Below are positions 52,905 to 61,256 of a stretch of 64,000 nt of DNA, in pieces. Source of the stretch: Lysinibacillus louembei (GTDB lineage Bacteria; Bacillota; Bacilli; Bacillales_A; Planococcaceae); the NCBI RefSeq assembly GCF_033880585.1, contig NZ_CP137624.1, positions 2,329,501-2,393,500 on the forward strand, given 5' to 3'. Each line of letters opens with the position of its first letter. Position 1 is the first letter of the stretch. The notes under the pieces are model-generated. The model searched no databases. It saw nothing but the letters and a program-made list of their open reading frames with translations, and was not told the DNA's origin. A program made the position numbers and the translations under genes.

Positions 52905-53048
52905 TGTAACGCCTCCTTGAATTCATTTATCATCAGTAAAAAAATGATGATAAAGCCTCCGACAAATATAGGGAATAAAAGTTCAAATTAAAATTAGCCA
53001 AGGCGTATTTGATTATAGCACATTTTCTCGATAGCTAAAATATAGTTA

Positions 53049-53076
53049 TTGACAATAGGCATAGTTTAGGTAAAAT
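53049..53076 (+). promoter_or_regulatory. promoter of the tyrS T-box transcript
   Basis: A perfect TTGACA (53049-53054), a 16-base spacer, then TAAAAT. Confidence 0.7.
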
Positions 53077-53082
53077 AGTCTG

Positions 53083-54621
<1,539 letters not shown>

Positions 54622-54625
54622 AGAT

Positions 54626-54685
54626 AGTAAAAAACGGGCATGTCTGAAAAGATAGTATCTTTTCGGGTAGCCCGTTTTTTACTAT
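54626..54685 (+). terminator. terminator of tyrS
   Basis: AGTAAAAAACGGGC pairs with GCCCGTTTTTTACT around a loop of about 30 bases that itself forms a small stem. Confidence 0.85.
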
Positions 54686-54688
54686 AAC

Positions 54689-54913
54689 TTATTTTTTAAC
54701 AGCATGAACAAAATGAAATGTTTCGAATGCTGATAAATAATCGGAGCAATTACTAAAAAATTGCTGATGAATAGCAGCAGGTGGTAAATGCTCATAAATA
54801 AGCAAACCAGCATTTTCTAACATTTTATCCATTTCATTTAAAAGTGCTAGAATTAAAAAATACTTGTAAGAACCACATTGGGTAATTTGATAAAATTTGG
54901 AACAAATTCTTGT
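54689..54913 (-). pseudogene. C-terminal remnant of a class I SAM-dependent methyltransferase
   Basis: About 74 codons without a proper start encode KFYQITQCGSYKYF, then LLNEMDKMLENAGLLIYEHL, and end in FETFHFVHAVKK before a TAA. This is the pattern of the last 70 residues of small methyltransferases, where a final HFxHAVKK-type beta strand is typical. The SAM-binding part is missing and a stop lies just upstream in frame. It is therefore a 5'-truncated relic left between tyrS and the PstS-like gene. Confidence 0.5.
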
Positions 54914-54947
54914 TTACTATCGTTTATGTTAAAAGGGGGATGATTAT

Positions 54948-56102
54948 ATGATGGAGAAAATAGGGAGCATTATATTGTTAACCATTAGTTTTTTGTTTTT
55001 AGGAGCACCAGTGTTCTTTGTAGCACTGCTGTTTTTGCATCAAAACTACATATGGTTTTTTGGCGCTATTGTTTTTGTTATTTATATTTTACTTGTATTA
55101 AGGGTTTTACAATTTTTCACAACGAAAAGGCGTAAGCAATTGATAGCGCTTATTATGCTAGGAGTTATGACTATACCAACAGTGTTAGCAGGACAAGCAT
55201 ATTATGAAAGCAAGCTAGCTACAGTAGATAGCGAGATTGATATATGGACCTATCATCCTTTCACTGAAGACAATCAAGTTGTACAGCTAGGTGAGCAATC
55301 GACATTAACATTGAATGGTACAATGCCCAAAATCGATGGTGCAACGGCACTGTATCCATTATATGCAGCATTTGTAGAGGCTACCTATCCAGAAAATCCT
55401 GATTATTTTGGGGGGACAGTCATGGTCAATAAAACACCTGATGCTTATAGCAACGTCATAAATCGTAAAGTGAATGTGATTTTTGCTGCTGGGCCATCAG
55501 AGCGTCAATTAAAAATGGCAGAGCAGAAAAAAATTGATTTACAGATGACGCCAATTGGTAAAGAGGCATTCGTCTTCTTTGTTCATAAAAACAATCCAAT
55601 TGATAGCTTAACATTAGAGCAGGTTCGGGGTATTTATGCAGGGGAGATTACAAATTGGTCACAAGTAGGTGGTGCAAATGCAAAAATTCGTGCCTTCCAG
55701 CGTCCAGAGGATAGTGGTTCTCAAACAGCATTGCAACGTTTAATGGAAGAGACAGCGATTATGGAGCCTGAAAAGGAGGACATCGTGTCTGGGATGGGTG
55801 GTATTATTCAGGAGGTCGCACAATATAAAAACTACAAAAATGCACTTGGCTATACATTCCGCTATTATTCAACGGAAATGGTGCAAAATGACCAAATTAA
55901 ATTATTAGCAATCGAGGGAATTGAACCTACAAAGAACAATATTTGCAATAACACATATCCGATTACATCAGAATTTTATGCCATAACGGCGGGTGCACCA
56001 AATGACAATACTGAGAAGTTGATTGAGTGGATACTATCACCACAAGGGCAAGGGTTAGTTGAAAAAGTTGGCTATGTGCCTGTGGATGAAACGAATAAAT
56101 GA
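54948..56102 (+). CDS. Membrane-anchored PstS-like substrate-binding protein
   Basis: 384 residues. Three hydrophobic helices (about 5-28, 33-55 and 64-82) precede a periplasmic-binding-like domain with PstS-type motifs: LNGTMPKIDGATALYPLYAAF, FVFFVHKNNPIDSLTLEQVRGIYAGEITNWSQVGG and FQRPEDSGSQTALQRLM. The C-terminal SPQGQGLVEKVGYVPV is also typical. Such domains bind phosphate or similar anions. Unlike PstS it has a multi-helix anchor instead of a lipobox, and no pstCAB genes adjoin. AAAAGGGGGATG precedes the ATG. It marks the left edge of the tail-like cluster. Confidence 0.8.
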   Translation: MMEKIGSIILLTISFLFLGAPVFFVALLFLHQNYIWFFGAIVFVIYILLVLRVLQFFTTKRRKQLIALIMLGVMTIPTVLAGQAYYESKLATVDSEIDIWTYHPFTEDNQVVQLGEQSTLTLNGTMPKIDGATALYPLYAAFVEATYPENPDYFGGTVMVNKTPDAYSNVINRKVNVIFAAGPSERQLKMAEQKKIDLQMTPIGKEAFVFFVHKNNPIDSLTLEQVRGIYAGEITNWSQVGGANAKIRAFQRPEDSGSQTALQRLMEETAIMEPEKEDIVSGMGGIIQEVAQYKNYKNALGYTFRYYSTEMVQNDQIKLLAIEGIEPTKNNICNNTYPITSEFYAITAGAPNDNTEKLIEWILSPQGQGLVEKVGYVPVDETNK

Positions 56103-56105
56103 TTA

Positions 56106-56156
56106 CCTTGATAAAATCCATAGAGCATGTCGAAAGCTATGTGGATTTTATCAAGG
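56106..56156. terminator. hairpin between the PstS-like gene and the ImmA-like gene
   Basis: An 18-base arm at 56106 pairs almost perfectly with the complementary arm ending at 56156 (cores TTGATAAAATCC and GGATTTTATCAA). It separates convergent genes and may stop both, although T runs are short. Confidence 0.65.
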
Positions 56157-56163
56157 ATTTGAA

Positions 56164-56652
56164 TTAACGATGATAGCGGTATAATTGGTTTTGCTTATTA
56201 TTTAAAAATTGTATAAGTCTATTTTTTGCAACTTCTGGCTCTACACAAAAATTTTGCTGGATTTTGACAATTTCTTTATTGGTGACGTCATACAGCTCCA
56301 TTCGCTCTAATAAAAAAGTAGGAATACACGCATGGTACATAAAATTATTTGCTTTTGATTCCTGATATTTTTGAAAAAGCGGAGGCAAGTTAAATTGGTT
56401 GCCACTATGCAGCAGCACATGACATAGTTCATGACAAAAATCCTGCCATTCCTTTTCAGGTGATAGGTTTTCCTCAAGAAAAATATAAGCGCGCCCTTCG
56501 ATAAATAAAGCCTGGCTACACTCTGACCAATAAAACACTTTTATGCCTAATCTTGTAGCGATTTCTTGAAAGCTTAATAAAGATAAATCTGTAATGCCCA
56601 ACTGCTTATAAAAGTGCGTAATATAATCCTCAAGATGTGTATAATAGTACAT
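56164..56652 (-). CDS. ImmA/IrrE-family metallo-endopeptidase (antirepressor)
   Basis: 162 residues. The zinc motif is DFCHELCHVLLHSGNQ (HExxH). Upstream LSFQEIATRLGIKVFYW and downstream KANNFMYHACIPTFLLE are as in the XkdA/ImmA proteins of PBSX and ICEBs1. These proteases cleave their partner Xre/ImmR repressor. TTTTAGGAG precedes the ATG. A LexA-like palindrome (GAAC-ATTT-GTTC) lies 26 bases upstream. It is on the same strand as, and downstream of, the Xre gene, but a terminator separates them, so it should have its own promoter. Confidence 0.85.
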   Translation of the reverse strand: MYYYTHLEDYITHFYKQLGITDLSLLSFQEIATRLGIKVFYWSECSQALFIEGRAYIFLEENLSPEKEWQDFCHELCHVLLHSGNQFNLPPLFQKYQESKANNFMYHACIPTFLLERMELYDVTNKEIVKIQQNFCVEPEVAKNRLIQFLNNKQNQLYRYHR

Positions 56653-56677
56653 TGAAACAACTCCTAAAATGCCTTTA

Positions 56678-56691
56678 AGAACATTTGTTCT
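56678..56691 (-). promoter_or_regulatory. LexA/DinR-like SOS box upstream of the ImmA-like gene
   Basis: AGAACATTTGTTCT is a perfect 14-bp palindrome containing GAAC-N4-GTTC, the core of the Bacillus LexA site. It sits between an AT-rich promoter-like run and the ribosome site of the protease gene. Pattern match only. Confidence 0.55.
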
Positions 56692-56699
56692 ATTTTATT

Positions 56700-56734
56700 T
56701 TATAATAAAACCTCACATTTTGCTAGTGAGGTTT
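56700..56734 (-). terminator. terminator of the xre-like gene
   Basis: On the minus strand AAACCTCAC pairs with GTGAGGTTT, followed by TATTATAAAAT. It ends the repressor transcript before the ImmA-like gene. Confidence 0.75.
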
Positions 56735-56785
56735 GGCATATTATTGATAAATCAGCAGGAATCCCCACTGATTATTAGGGTCATT

Positions 56786-57148
56786 TTAAAGCTCTCCATG
56801 ATCCTTTAAAATTTCCCACATTTTGCGTAGCTTTTCTAAATCCTCTTCCTTTGACTTCGGCAATTCCTTATACCATTTTTGCAGCGTCGGATTATTAGCG
56901 AATGCTTGAAATTCAGCTTCATCCTTTTCCTCTTGTGTCAATGTAGACGAACTAGAACGCCCGAGAAGATAGTCTGTGCTAACATCCAGTACGTTTGCTA
57001 ATTGCAATAATTCATTATCTTTGACAGGTCGTTCATTTGCTTCAATTCTATTCATAACGCTAACATTAAGATTCACTCGGCTTGCTAGCTCTCTTTGTGT
57101 CCATCCTCGGCTTTCTCTTAATGAAACGATTCGCTTTCCGATATTCAT
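56786..57148 (-). CDS. Xre-family repressor of the tail-like cluster
   Basis: 120 residues from the third of three consecutive ATG codons, which is best spaced from GGTGA; the outermost ATG is at 57154. The N-terminal helix-turn-helix is complete (IGKRIVSLRESRGWTQRELASRVNLNVSVMNRIEANERPV ... LANVLDVSTDYLLG). The C-terminal 55 residues are charged and helical and probably contain the oligomerisation and cleavage region. By place and partner it resembles PBSX Xre. Four operator-like sites lie in the divergent region, one of them over its own promoter, so it probably represses itself and the tail operon. Confidence 0.88.
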   Translation of the reverse strand: MNIGKRIVSLRESRGWTQRELASRVNLNVSVMNRIEANERPVKDNELLQLANVLDVSTDYLLGRSSSSTLTQEEKDEAEFQAFANNPTLQKWYKELPKSKEEDLEKLRKMWEILKDHGEL

Positions 57149-57181
57149 CATCATTCACCGCTTTCAGAGATTTCATACTTC

Positions 57182-57300
57182 ATTATAGCATGTTTCTATT
57201 TTAGAAACCATAAATTTCTTTAATAGAAATTTTTAGCTTGAATTTCTGTTTTAGCAATGATATAGTAGTGATAATAGTTGCTGAAATAGAAATTTTAATA
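57182..57300. promoter_or_regulatory. divergent control region with four Xre operators
   Basis: Four 15-bp sites of the form TTTCT-N5-AGAAA start at 57193, 57215, 57243 and 57278; the first two are perfect and the others have one mismatch each. The rightward promoter is TTGAAT (57238-57243), a 17-base spacer and TATAGT (57261-57266), with site 3 inside the spacer and site 4 just past the start point. The leftward promoter has TATAAT read on the minus strand (57182-57187) with TGC before it, and site 1 lies over its spacer. Confidence 0.75.
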
Positions 57301-57331
57301 TCGGGTAATAGACAACGAAGGAGGATTAAGA

Positions 57332-57508
57332 ATGAGCAAAGAAAATCAACAAATCAATGTATTTGAAAATGGTATTTATATTGTACAGGATGGATGTATT
57401 ACACCATTAAAACCAAAAGATTTTGGACAAGATACAATCATTTGGAAAAATGGGCGCGTACTAGATGTAGAACGAGCAGAGCGAATCCGCATTCAACAAA
57501 TTAAATAA
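57332..57508 (+). CDS. Small XtrA-like protein, first rightward gene
   Basis: 58 residues: MSKENQQINVFENGIYIVQD ... IIWKNGRVLDVERAERIRI. GAAGGAGG lies just upstream, and it is the first gene after the operator-controlled promoter. Size, position between Xre and the sigma-like factor, and the NGxV-type beta pattern recall PBSX XtrA, but the match is weak. Function unknown. It is followed by a strong terminator. Confidence 0.6.
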   Translation: MSKENQQINVFENGIYIVQDGCITPLKPKDFGQDTIIWKNGRVLDVERAERIRIQQIK

Positions 57509-57530
57509 TCGTCCCTACGGAAAAACCGAC

Positions 57531-57580
57531 GGACACTAATTGATTTTGGTTATGTAACCAAGTCGATTAGTGTCCTTTTT
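57531..57580 (+). terminator. terminator between the XtrA-like gene and the sigma-like factor
   Basis: A long stem (GGACACTAATTGA with its near-complement, then TTGGTT/AACCAA) followed by five T. It would block most rightward transcripts before the sigma gene. Confidence 0.85.
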
Positions 57581-57644
57581 ATTTTGATTTAGGAGATGAC
57601 AACTACCAAAGGCGTAATTGATTTGAAAAGAAAGGAGCAAGCAG

Positions 57645-58160
57645 ATGGTTAAATATTTTCCAGATTTAATTGAAGAATATAAGCAATCATTAAAAAAATT
57701 GCAGGAAATAGGCGGATGTTCAAGCATGGAGCGTGATGTAAAGGAGGCGATTCAATGGATGGAAACAGGCTATGATCCAGCTGAGTATCGAGCAGCCACT
57801 CGCAAGGATTGTTATGTAATGGACCATTATTTGATGCAGCAATTTCTTTTATCCGTTGATTGTGATTTCACTGCATCTGATAGTGATCAACAGCAGCTAA
57901 ATAATGAGGAGAATCGAATAGATAGCATGCAAAGTATTATAAAGGAAGCGCTAGTAGGATTAACAGAAAATGAGCGTAAAGTATTCATACTCATCCGCGC
58001 TGAATATATGACGTTTGCGAAAGTAGCGGACATTTTAGAAATTACACGTAGCTCTGTGCAAAGCTATTTAAGAAGGGCTGAATTAAAAATAAAAAACAAT
58101 ATTAACTGCAAAAAACTAATCTGTCATGAAAGCGGCTTTATCATGAAAGATTCATTTTAA
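57645..58160 (+). CDS. Xpf-like phage sigma factor (positive control factor)
   Basis: 171 residues. The C-terminal half is a sigma70 region 4 helix-turn-helix: ALVGLTENERKVFILIRAEYMTFAKVADILEITRSSVQSYLRRAELKI. There is no recognisable region 2; the N-terminus (YFPDLIEEYKQSLKKLQEIG ... EAIQWMETGYDP) is the pattern of phage positive control sigma-like factors such as PBSX Xpf. It should turn on the tail operon. GAAAGGAG precedes the ATG. Its final codons (MKDSF) overlap a partial copy of the repeats that follow. Confidence 0.85.
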   Translation: MVKYFPDLIEEYKQSLKKLQEIGGCSSMERDVKEAIQWMETGYDPAEYRAATRKDCYVMDHYLMQQFLLSVDCDFTASDSDQQQLNNEENRIDSMQSIIKEALVGLTENERKVFILIRAEYMTFAKVADILEITRSSVQSYLRRAELKIKNNINCKKLICHESGFIMKDSF

Positions 58161-58166
58161 AGATTC

Positions 58167-58253
58167 GCCATACAAATGCCTATATAGTGAGGAATTCATT
58201 TTAGGTGTAGCAGCTTGCCATACAAACACCTATATAGTGAAAGATTCATTTTA
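58167..58253 (+). repeat. two 37-bp direct repeats, 50 bp apart, ahead of the tail genes
   Basis: Copies begin at 58167 and 58217; shared blocks are GCCATACAAA, CCTATATAGTGA and ATTCATTTTA. A partial copy of the last block is at 58144-58161. Each contains a TATAGT that could be a -10. They sit exactly between the sigma-like gene and the first structural genes. Confidence 0.7.
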
Positions 58254-58282
58254 AAAGCAATGTCTTAAAGGAGGGGATGAAC

Positions 58283-58330
58283 ATGAAAAGCAATGAAGCA
58301 ATTTTCAAAGTACGAAAGGAGGAACGATGA
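58283..58330 (+). CDS. 15-codon leader peptide frame coupled to the tail terminator gene
   Basis: MKSNEAIFKVRKEER with an excellent AAAGGAGGGG site. Its TGA overlaps the ATG region of the next gene. It also encodes the next ribosome site (AAAGGAGG) inside its last codons. It is either a leader peptide for coupling or the relic of a gene. Confidence 0.4.
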   Translation: MKSNEAIFKVRKEER

Positions 58331-58755
58331 TGGAGGTCAGCCACATTATAGAAGCAATTTCTCAAAGGCTTCAAGAACAGTTTGGCGATGGCTACAAGCG
58401 ATATCTTAATGAAATGCCACAGACGGTGGAAACTCCAGCTTTTTTGATTCAATTGCTGAAGCTAGAGCATACACCTCAAATGAGCAAGCGAGCTAAAATC
58501 ACGCTATTTTTTAATGTGAAATATTTCCCGTTGCAAGGCCAATTAGAGGCGGCAAATCATGCATTGCGTATTCAGCATGCATTAAAGGAAATCACATTAC
58601 AGGATGCCACCGTGCTCTTAGCAAAAGGAGCATATAGTGAGCTACATGAAGGTATTGCGCATAATTTCATGTATTTTGATTTCCTCTTACAAGATGAGGA
58701 AGAAAATGCATTGATGGAATCATTGCAGATAAAGGAAAGGGATGACAGCCGTTGA
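58330..58755 (+). CDS. Phage tail terminator-like protein (XkdJ/YqbJ position)
   Basis: 141 residues from the second of two ATGs (58330), seven bases after GGAGG. It is soluble and mixed alpha/beta: VSHIIEAISQRLQEQFGDGYKRYLNEMPQTVETPAFLIQLL, with FFNVKYFPLQGQLEAANHAL further on. This is the pattern of the small tail terminator/completion family (DUF6838-like) found before the sheath gene in PBSX, skin and clostridial tail clusters. It caps the tube-sheath assembly at its distal end. It overlaps the next gene by 4 bases. Confidence 0.75.
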   Translation: MEVSHIIEAISQRLQEQFGDGYKRYLNEMPQTVETPAFLIQLLKLEHTPQMSKRAKITLFFNVKYFPLQGQLEAANHALRIQHALKEITLQDATVLLAKGAYSELHEGIAHNFMYFDFLLQDEEENALMESLQIKERDDSR

Positions 58756-58937
58756 CACGCATTAAAGCATCGTCTAATAAAAAGGCTATCCAACAATTTA
58801 CGAAAAAACAATTGATGAATAGCCAAAAATATCTGCATCGACATGATGCACTTCAAGCATTATTAGATGCAAACACCATGTATTCATATGAACAGGTAGA
58901 AACCATTTTAAAGCAGTTTGATAAAGGAGGAAAATAG
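58752..58937 (+). CDS. YqzN/YkzM-family small tail protein
   Basis: 61 residues from a TTG overlapping the previous stop (TTGA). The core FTKKQLMNSQKYLHRHDALQALL followed by YSYEQVETILKQFDKGG matches the YqzN/YkzM family that lies between the tail terminator and sheath genes of PBSX (ykzM) and skin (yqzN). Role in tail assembly unknown. The next gene starts one base after its stop. Confidence 0.8.
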   Translation: MTRIKASSNKKAIQQFTKKQLMNSQKYLHRHDALQALLDANTMYSYEQVETILKQFDKGGK

Positions 58938-58938
58938 A

Positions 58939-60255
58939 ATGGCATTAGGTGGAGGAACATTTTTAACACAAAATAAAGTATTACCAGGTACGTATCATAA
59001 TTTTATGAGCGCAGCACGTGCCTTTGTCAATTTATCGGAGCGAGGCTATGTTGGCTTACCGATTGCACTAGATTGGGGCGTAGACGGTGAAGTATTTACC
59101 GTAACGCAGGAGGATTTACAAAAGGATAGCCGCAAAATTTTCGGCTATGACTACACAGACCCGAAATTAAAAGGGATTCGCGATATTTTTAAAAATGCGA
59201 TTACGGTATTTTTCTACAAATTAGCAGTCGATGCTGTAGTAGCACAAAATGACTTTGCGCAAGCGAAATACAAAGGCGTACGCGGGAATGATATTACGAT
59301 TGTGATTCAAGCAAATGTAGATGAGCCAACGAAATTTGATGTGCAAACATTGTTGAATGGCACGCTCGTTGATGAACAGCTTGCGGTCGCAACGGCTGCT
59401 GATTTACAAGCAAATGATTTTGTTACATTTAAAGCTGCTGCTACGTTAGAGCCTACAGCTGGTACACCGTTAACAGGTGGTTCGAATGGTTCAGCGATTA
59501 CAGGTGGCGCACATCAAGAGGCATTAGATGCTTTGGAGGCATATGGCTTTAATACACTTGGCTGCTTATCAGCTGATAGCACAATTAAATCCCTTTATGT
59601 GGAATATACAAAGCGTTTACGTGACCAAGTAGGAGCGAAATTCCAATTAGTAGGGCATAAGCTTGGCACAACAGATCACGAAGGTGTCATTGATGTACAA
59701 AACGATGCAATTGGTGATGAGGTATTTGGCGCTGTTTATTGGGCGACAGGTGCACAAGCAGGTGTTGCTGTAAACCGTTCGAACACGAACAAACGCTATG
59801 ACGGTGAATTTGTACTGGATATGGCTGAAACGAAAACACAATCCCAGCTGACAGCCTTATTAAAAGCAGGTAAATATGTGTTCCATCGTGTTGGAGACGA
59901 AGTACGTGTGCTTGAAGACGTTAACACATTTACATCGTTCACAGCAGATAAAAATGAAGACTTTAGCATGAACCAGGTGATTCGTGTGCTTGATCAAATT
60001 GCCATTGACACAGCGCAGCTCTTCAATGAGCGCTATCTCGGCAAAGTGCCGAATGATGCAGATGGACGCATTTCACTTTGGAATGATATCGGGGCACATC
60101 GTTTAGAGTTACAGCGCATTCGTGCGATTGAAAACTATAACAAAGACGAGTTGACTGTAGAGCAAGGCAATTCGAAAAAGGCTGTTGTTGTCAATGAAGT
60201 TGTGACGCCTACTGTAGCGATGTCACAGCTATATATTACAACAACAGTAGCATAA
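58939..60255 (+). CDS. xkdK: Contractile tail sheath protein (XkdK family)
   Basis: 438 residues from the ATG at 58939 after AAAGGAGG. The N-terminus MALGGGTFLTQNKVLPGTY is the XkdK opening. Later blocks are RAFVNLSERGYVGLPIALDWG, YKGVRGNDITIVIQANVDEP, and the C-terminal FNERYLGKVPNDADGRISLWNDIG with IENYNKDELTVEQGNSKKAVVVNEVVTP, which holds the strands that link neighbouring sheath subunits. Its presence shows that the particle has a contractile (myovirus/R-type) tail. Confidence 0.92.
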   Translation: MALGGGTFLTQNKVLPGTYHNFMSAARAFVNLSERGYVGLPIALDWGVDGEVFTVTQEDLQKDSRKIFGYDYTDPKLKGIRDIFKNAITVFFYKLAVDAVVAQNDFAQAKYKGVRGNDITIVIQANVDEPTKFDVQTLLNGTLVDEQLAVATAADLQANDFVTFKAAATLEPTAGTPLTGGSNGSAITGGAHQEALDALEAYGFNTLGCLSADSTIKSLYVEYTKRLRDQVGAKFQLVGHKLGTTDHEGVIDVQNDAIGDEVFGAVYWATGAQAGVAVNRSNTNKRYDGEFVLDMAETKTQSQLTALLKAGKYVFHRVGDEVRVLEDVNTFTSFTADKNEDFSMNQVIRVLDQIAIDTAQLFNERYLGKVPNDADGRISLWNDIGAHRLELQRIRAIENYNKDELTVEQGNSKKAVVVNEVVTPTVAMSQLYITTTVA

Positions 60256-60268
60256 GGAGGAGCAGTAG

Positions 60269-60784
60269 ATGATGAAAACTGAATTATTAATGGAGTTAGA
60301 CCTACAATATTTCGCAGAACCAACAATGCATGCACGTAATGCCATTCATGGTGCACAAGGACGAGCGTTCGTCACAATCGAGGGCAATCGCTACTTATTT
60401 GCACAGCTAATCAATTTAGAGGCCAATATGGAAAAAACGAAAACACAGGTGCCAATTATGGGCCGTACAGGGAAGGGGAACAAGGCAACAGGCTGGGAAG
60501 GAACAGGCTCAGCTACATTCCACTTCAATACCTCGATTTTCCGCCAGCTGTTAAAGCGTTACAAAGATACAGGTGAAGATATTTATTTTGATATTCAAGT
60601 GACGAATGAGGATAAATCCTCTACTGTTGGTAGCCAAACAACAATTTTAATTGACTGTAATCTTGATGGAGGGCTTGTTGCATCACTTGACGCAGATGCG
60701 GAGTATCTAGAGGATTCAATTGAATTTACATTCGAGGATTGGGATATGCCAGTCCAATTTGCAACATTACCTGAAATGCTTTAA
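60269..60784 (+). CDS. xkdM: Tail tube protein (XkdM family)
   Basis: 171 residues. From about residue 25 it aligns with XkdM: AIHGAQGRAFVTIEGNRYLFAQL, VPIMGRTGKGNKATGWEGTGSATFHF and the end SIEFTFEDWDMPVQF. It forms the inner tube. The first 20 residues (MMKTELLMELDLQYFAEP) are an extra segment containing an LDLQYFAE motif of the kind that usually begins phage capsid proteins. AAGGAGGAG precedes the first of two ATGs, 13 bases after the sheath gene. Confidence 0.88.
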   Translation: MMKTELLMELDLQYFAEPTMHARNAIHGAQGRAFVTIEGNRYLFAQLINLEANMEKTKTQVPIMGRTGKGNKATGWEGTGSATFHFNTSIFRQLLKRYKDTGEDIYFDIQVTNEDKSSTVGSQTTILIDCNLDGGLVASLDADAEYLEDSIEFTFEDWDMPVQFATLPEML

Positions 60785-60821
60785 TAAATCATTGAAATTA
60801 ATAAAGGAATGGTGAAAATAC

Positions 60822-61256
60822 ATGAGTAACTTACAAGCGTTTTTTGCACACAATAAAAAGAAGCAGGACAATATTAAGCAGCCGATTTCCAAAAGCTTTA
60901 TGGATGAAACAGGAAAAGTGATCGAATGGGAATTTGCACCGATTTCACCAGAGCGTGATACGGAATTAAAAGGACAATGCACAAAGCGTACCTTGATTAC
61001 ACAGGGCAAGCGCAAGGGGCAATATAACACAGATTTTGACCATTTTACTTATCAGCGTCTTTTAACGGTTGAATCAATTGTCTTCCCAAACTTACATGAT
61101 CGCGATTTACAGGATTCCTATGGTGTCTATGGCGCTGATGAATTGCTCGGCAAAATGCTAACAATTGGTGAAATGGCGGATGCAGCAGCGGCAGCACAGG
61201 CAGCGAATGGCTACGAAGTAAATGTTGAAGAACTTGTTGAAGAAGTAAAAAACTAA
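60822..61256 (+). CDS. xkdN: Tail assembly chaperone, short form (XkdN family)
   Basis: 144 residues. FFAHNKKKQDNIKQPISKSFMDETGKVIEWEFAPISPERDTEL and the later FPNLHDRDLQDSYGVYGADELLGKMLTIGEMADAAAAAQAANG are recognisable XkdN blocks. These chaperones hold the tape measure protein while the tube polymerises. The stop is directly preceded by A-AAA-AAC, a slippery heptamer in frame, so part of the product should be extended by -1 frameshifting (see next entry), as for gpG/gpGT. Confidence 0.88.
   Translation: MSNLQAFFAHNKKKQDNIKQPISKSFMDETGKVIEWEFAPISPERDTELKGQCTKRTLITQGKRKGQYNTDFDHFTYQRLLTVESIVFPNLHDRDLQDSYGVYGADELLGKMLTIGEMADAAAAAQAANGYEVNVEELVEEVKN

Noticed and set aside
57332-58160. Head, terminase or portal genes between the repressor region and the tail genes
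   Set aside because: The interval holds only the 58-residue small gene and the sigma-like gene; no frame of suitable size exists.
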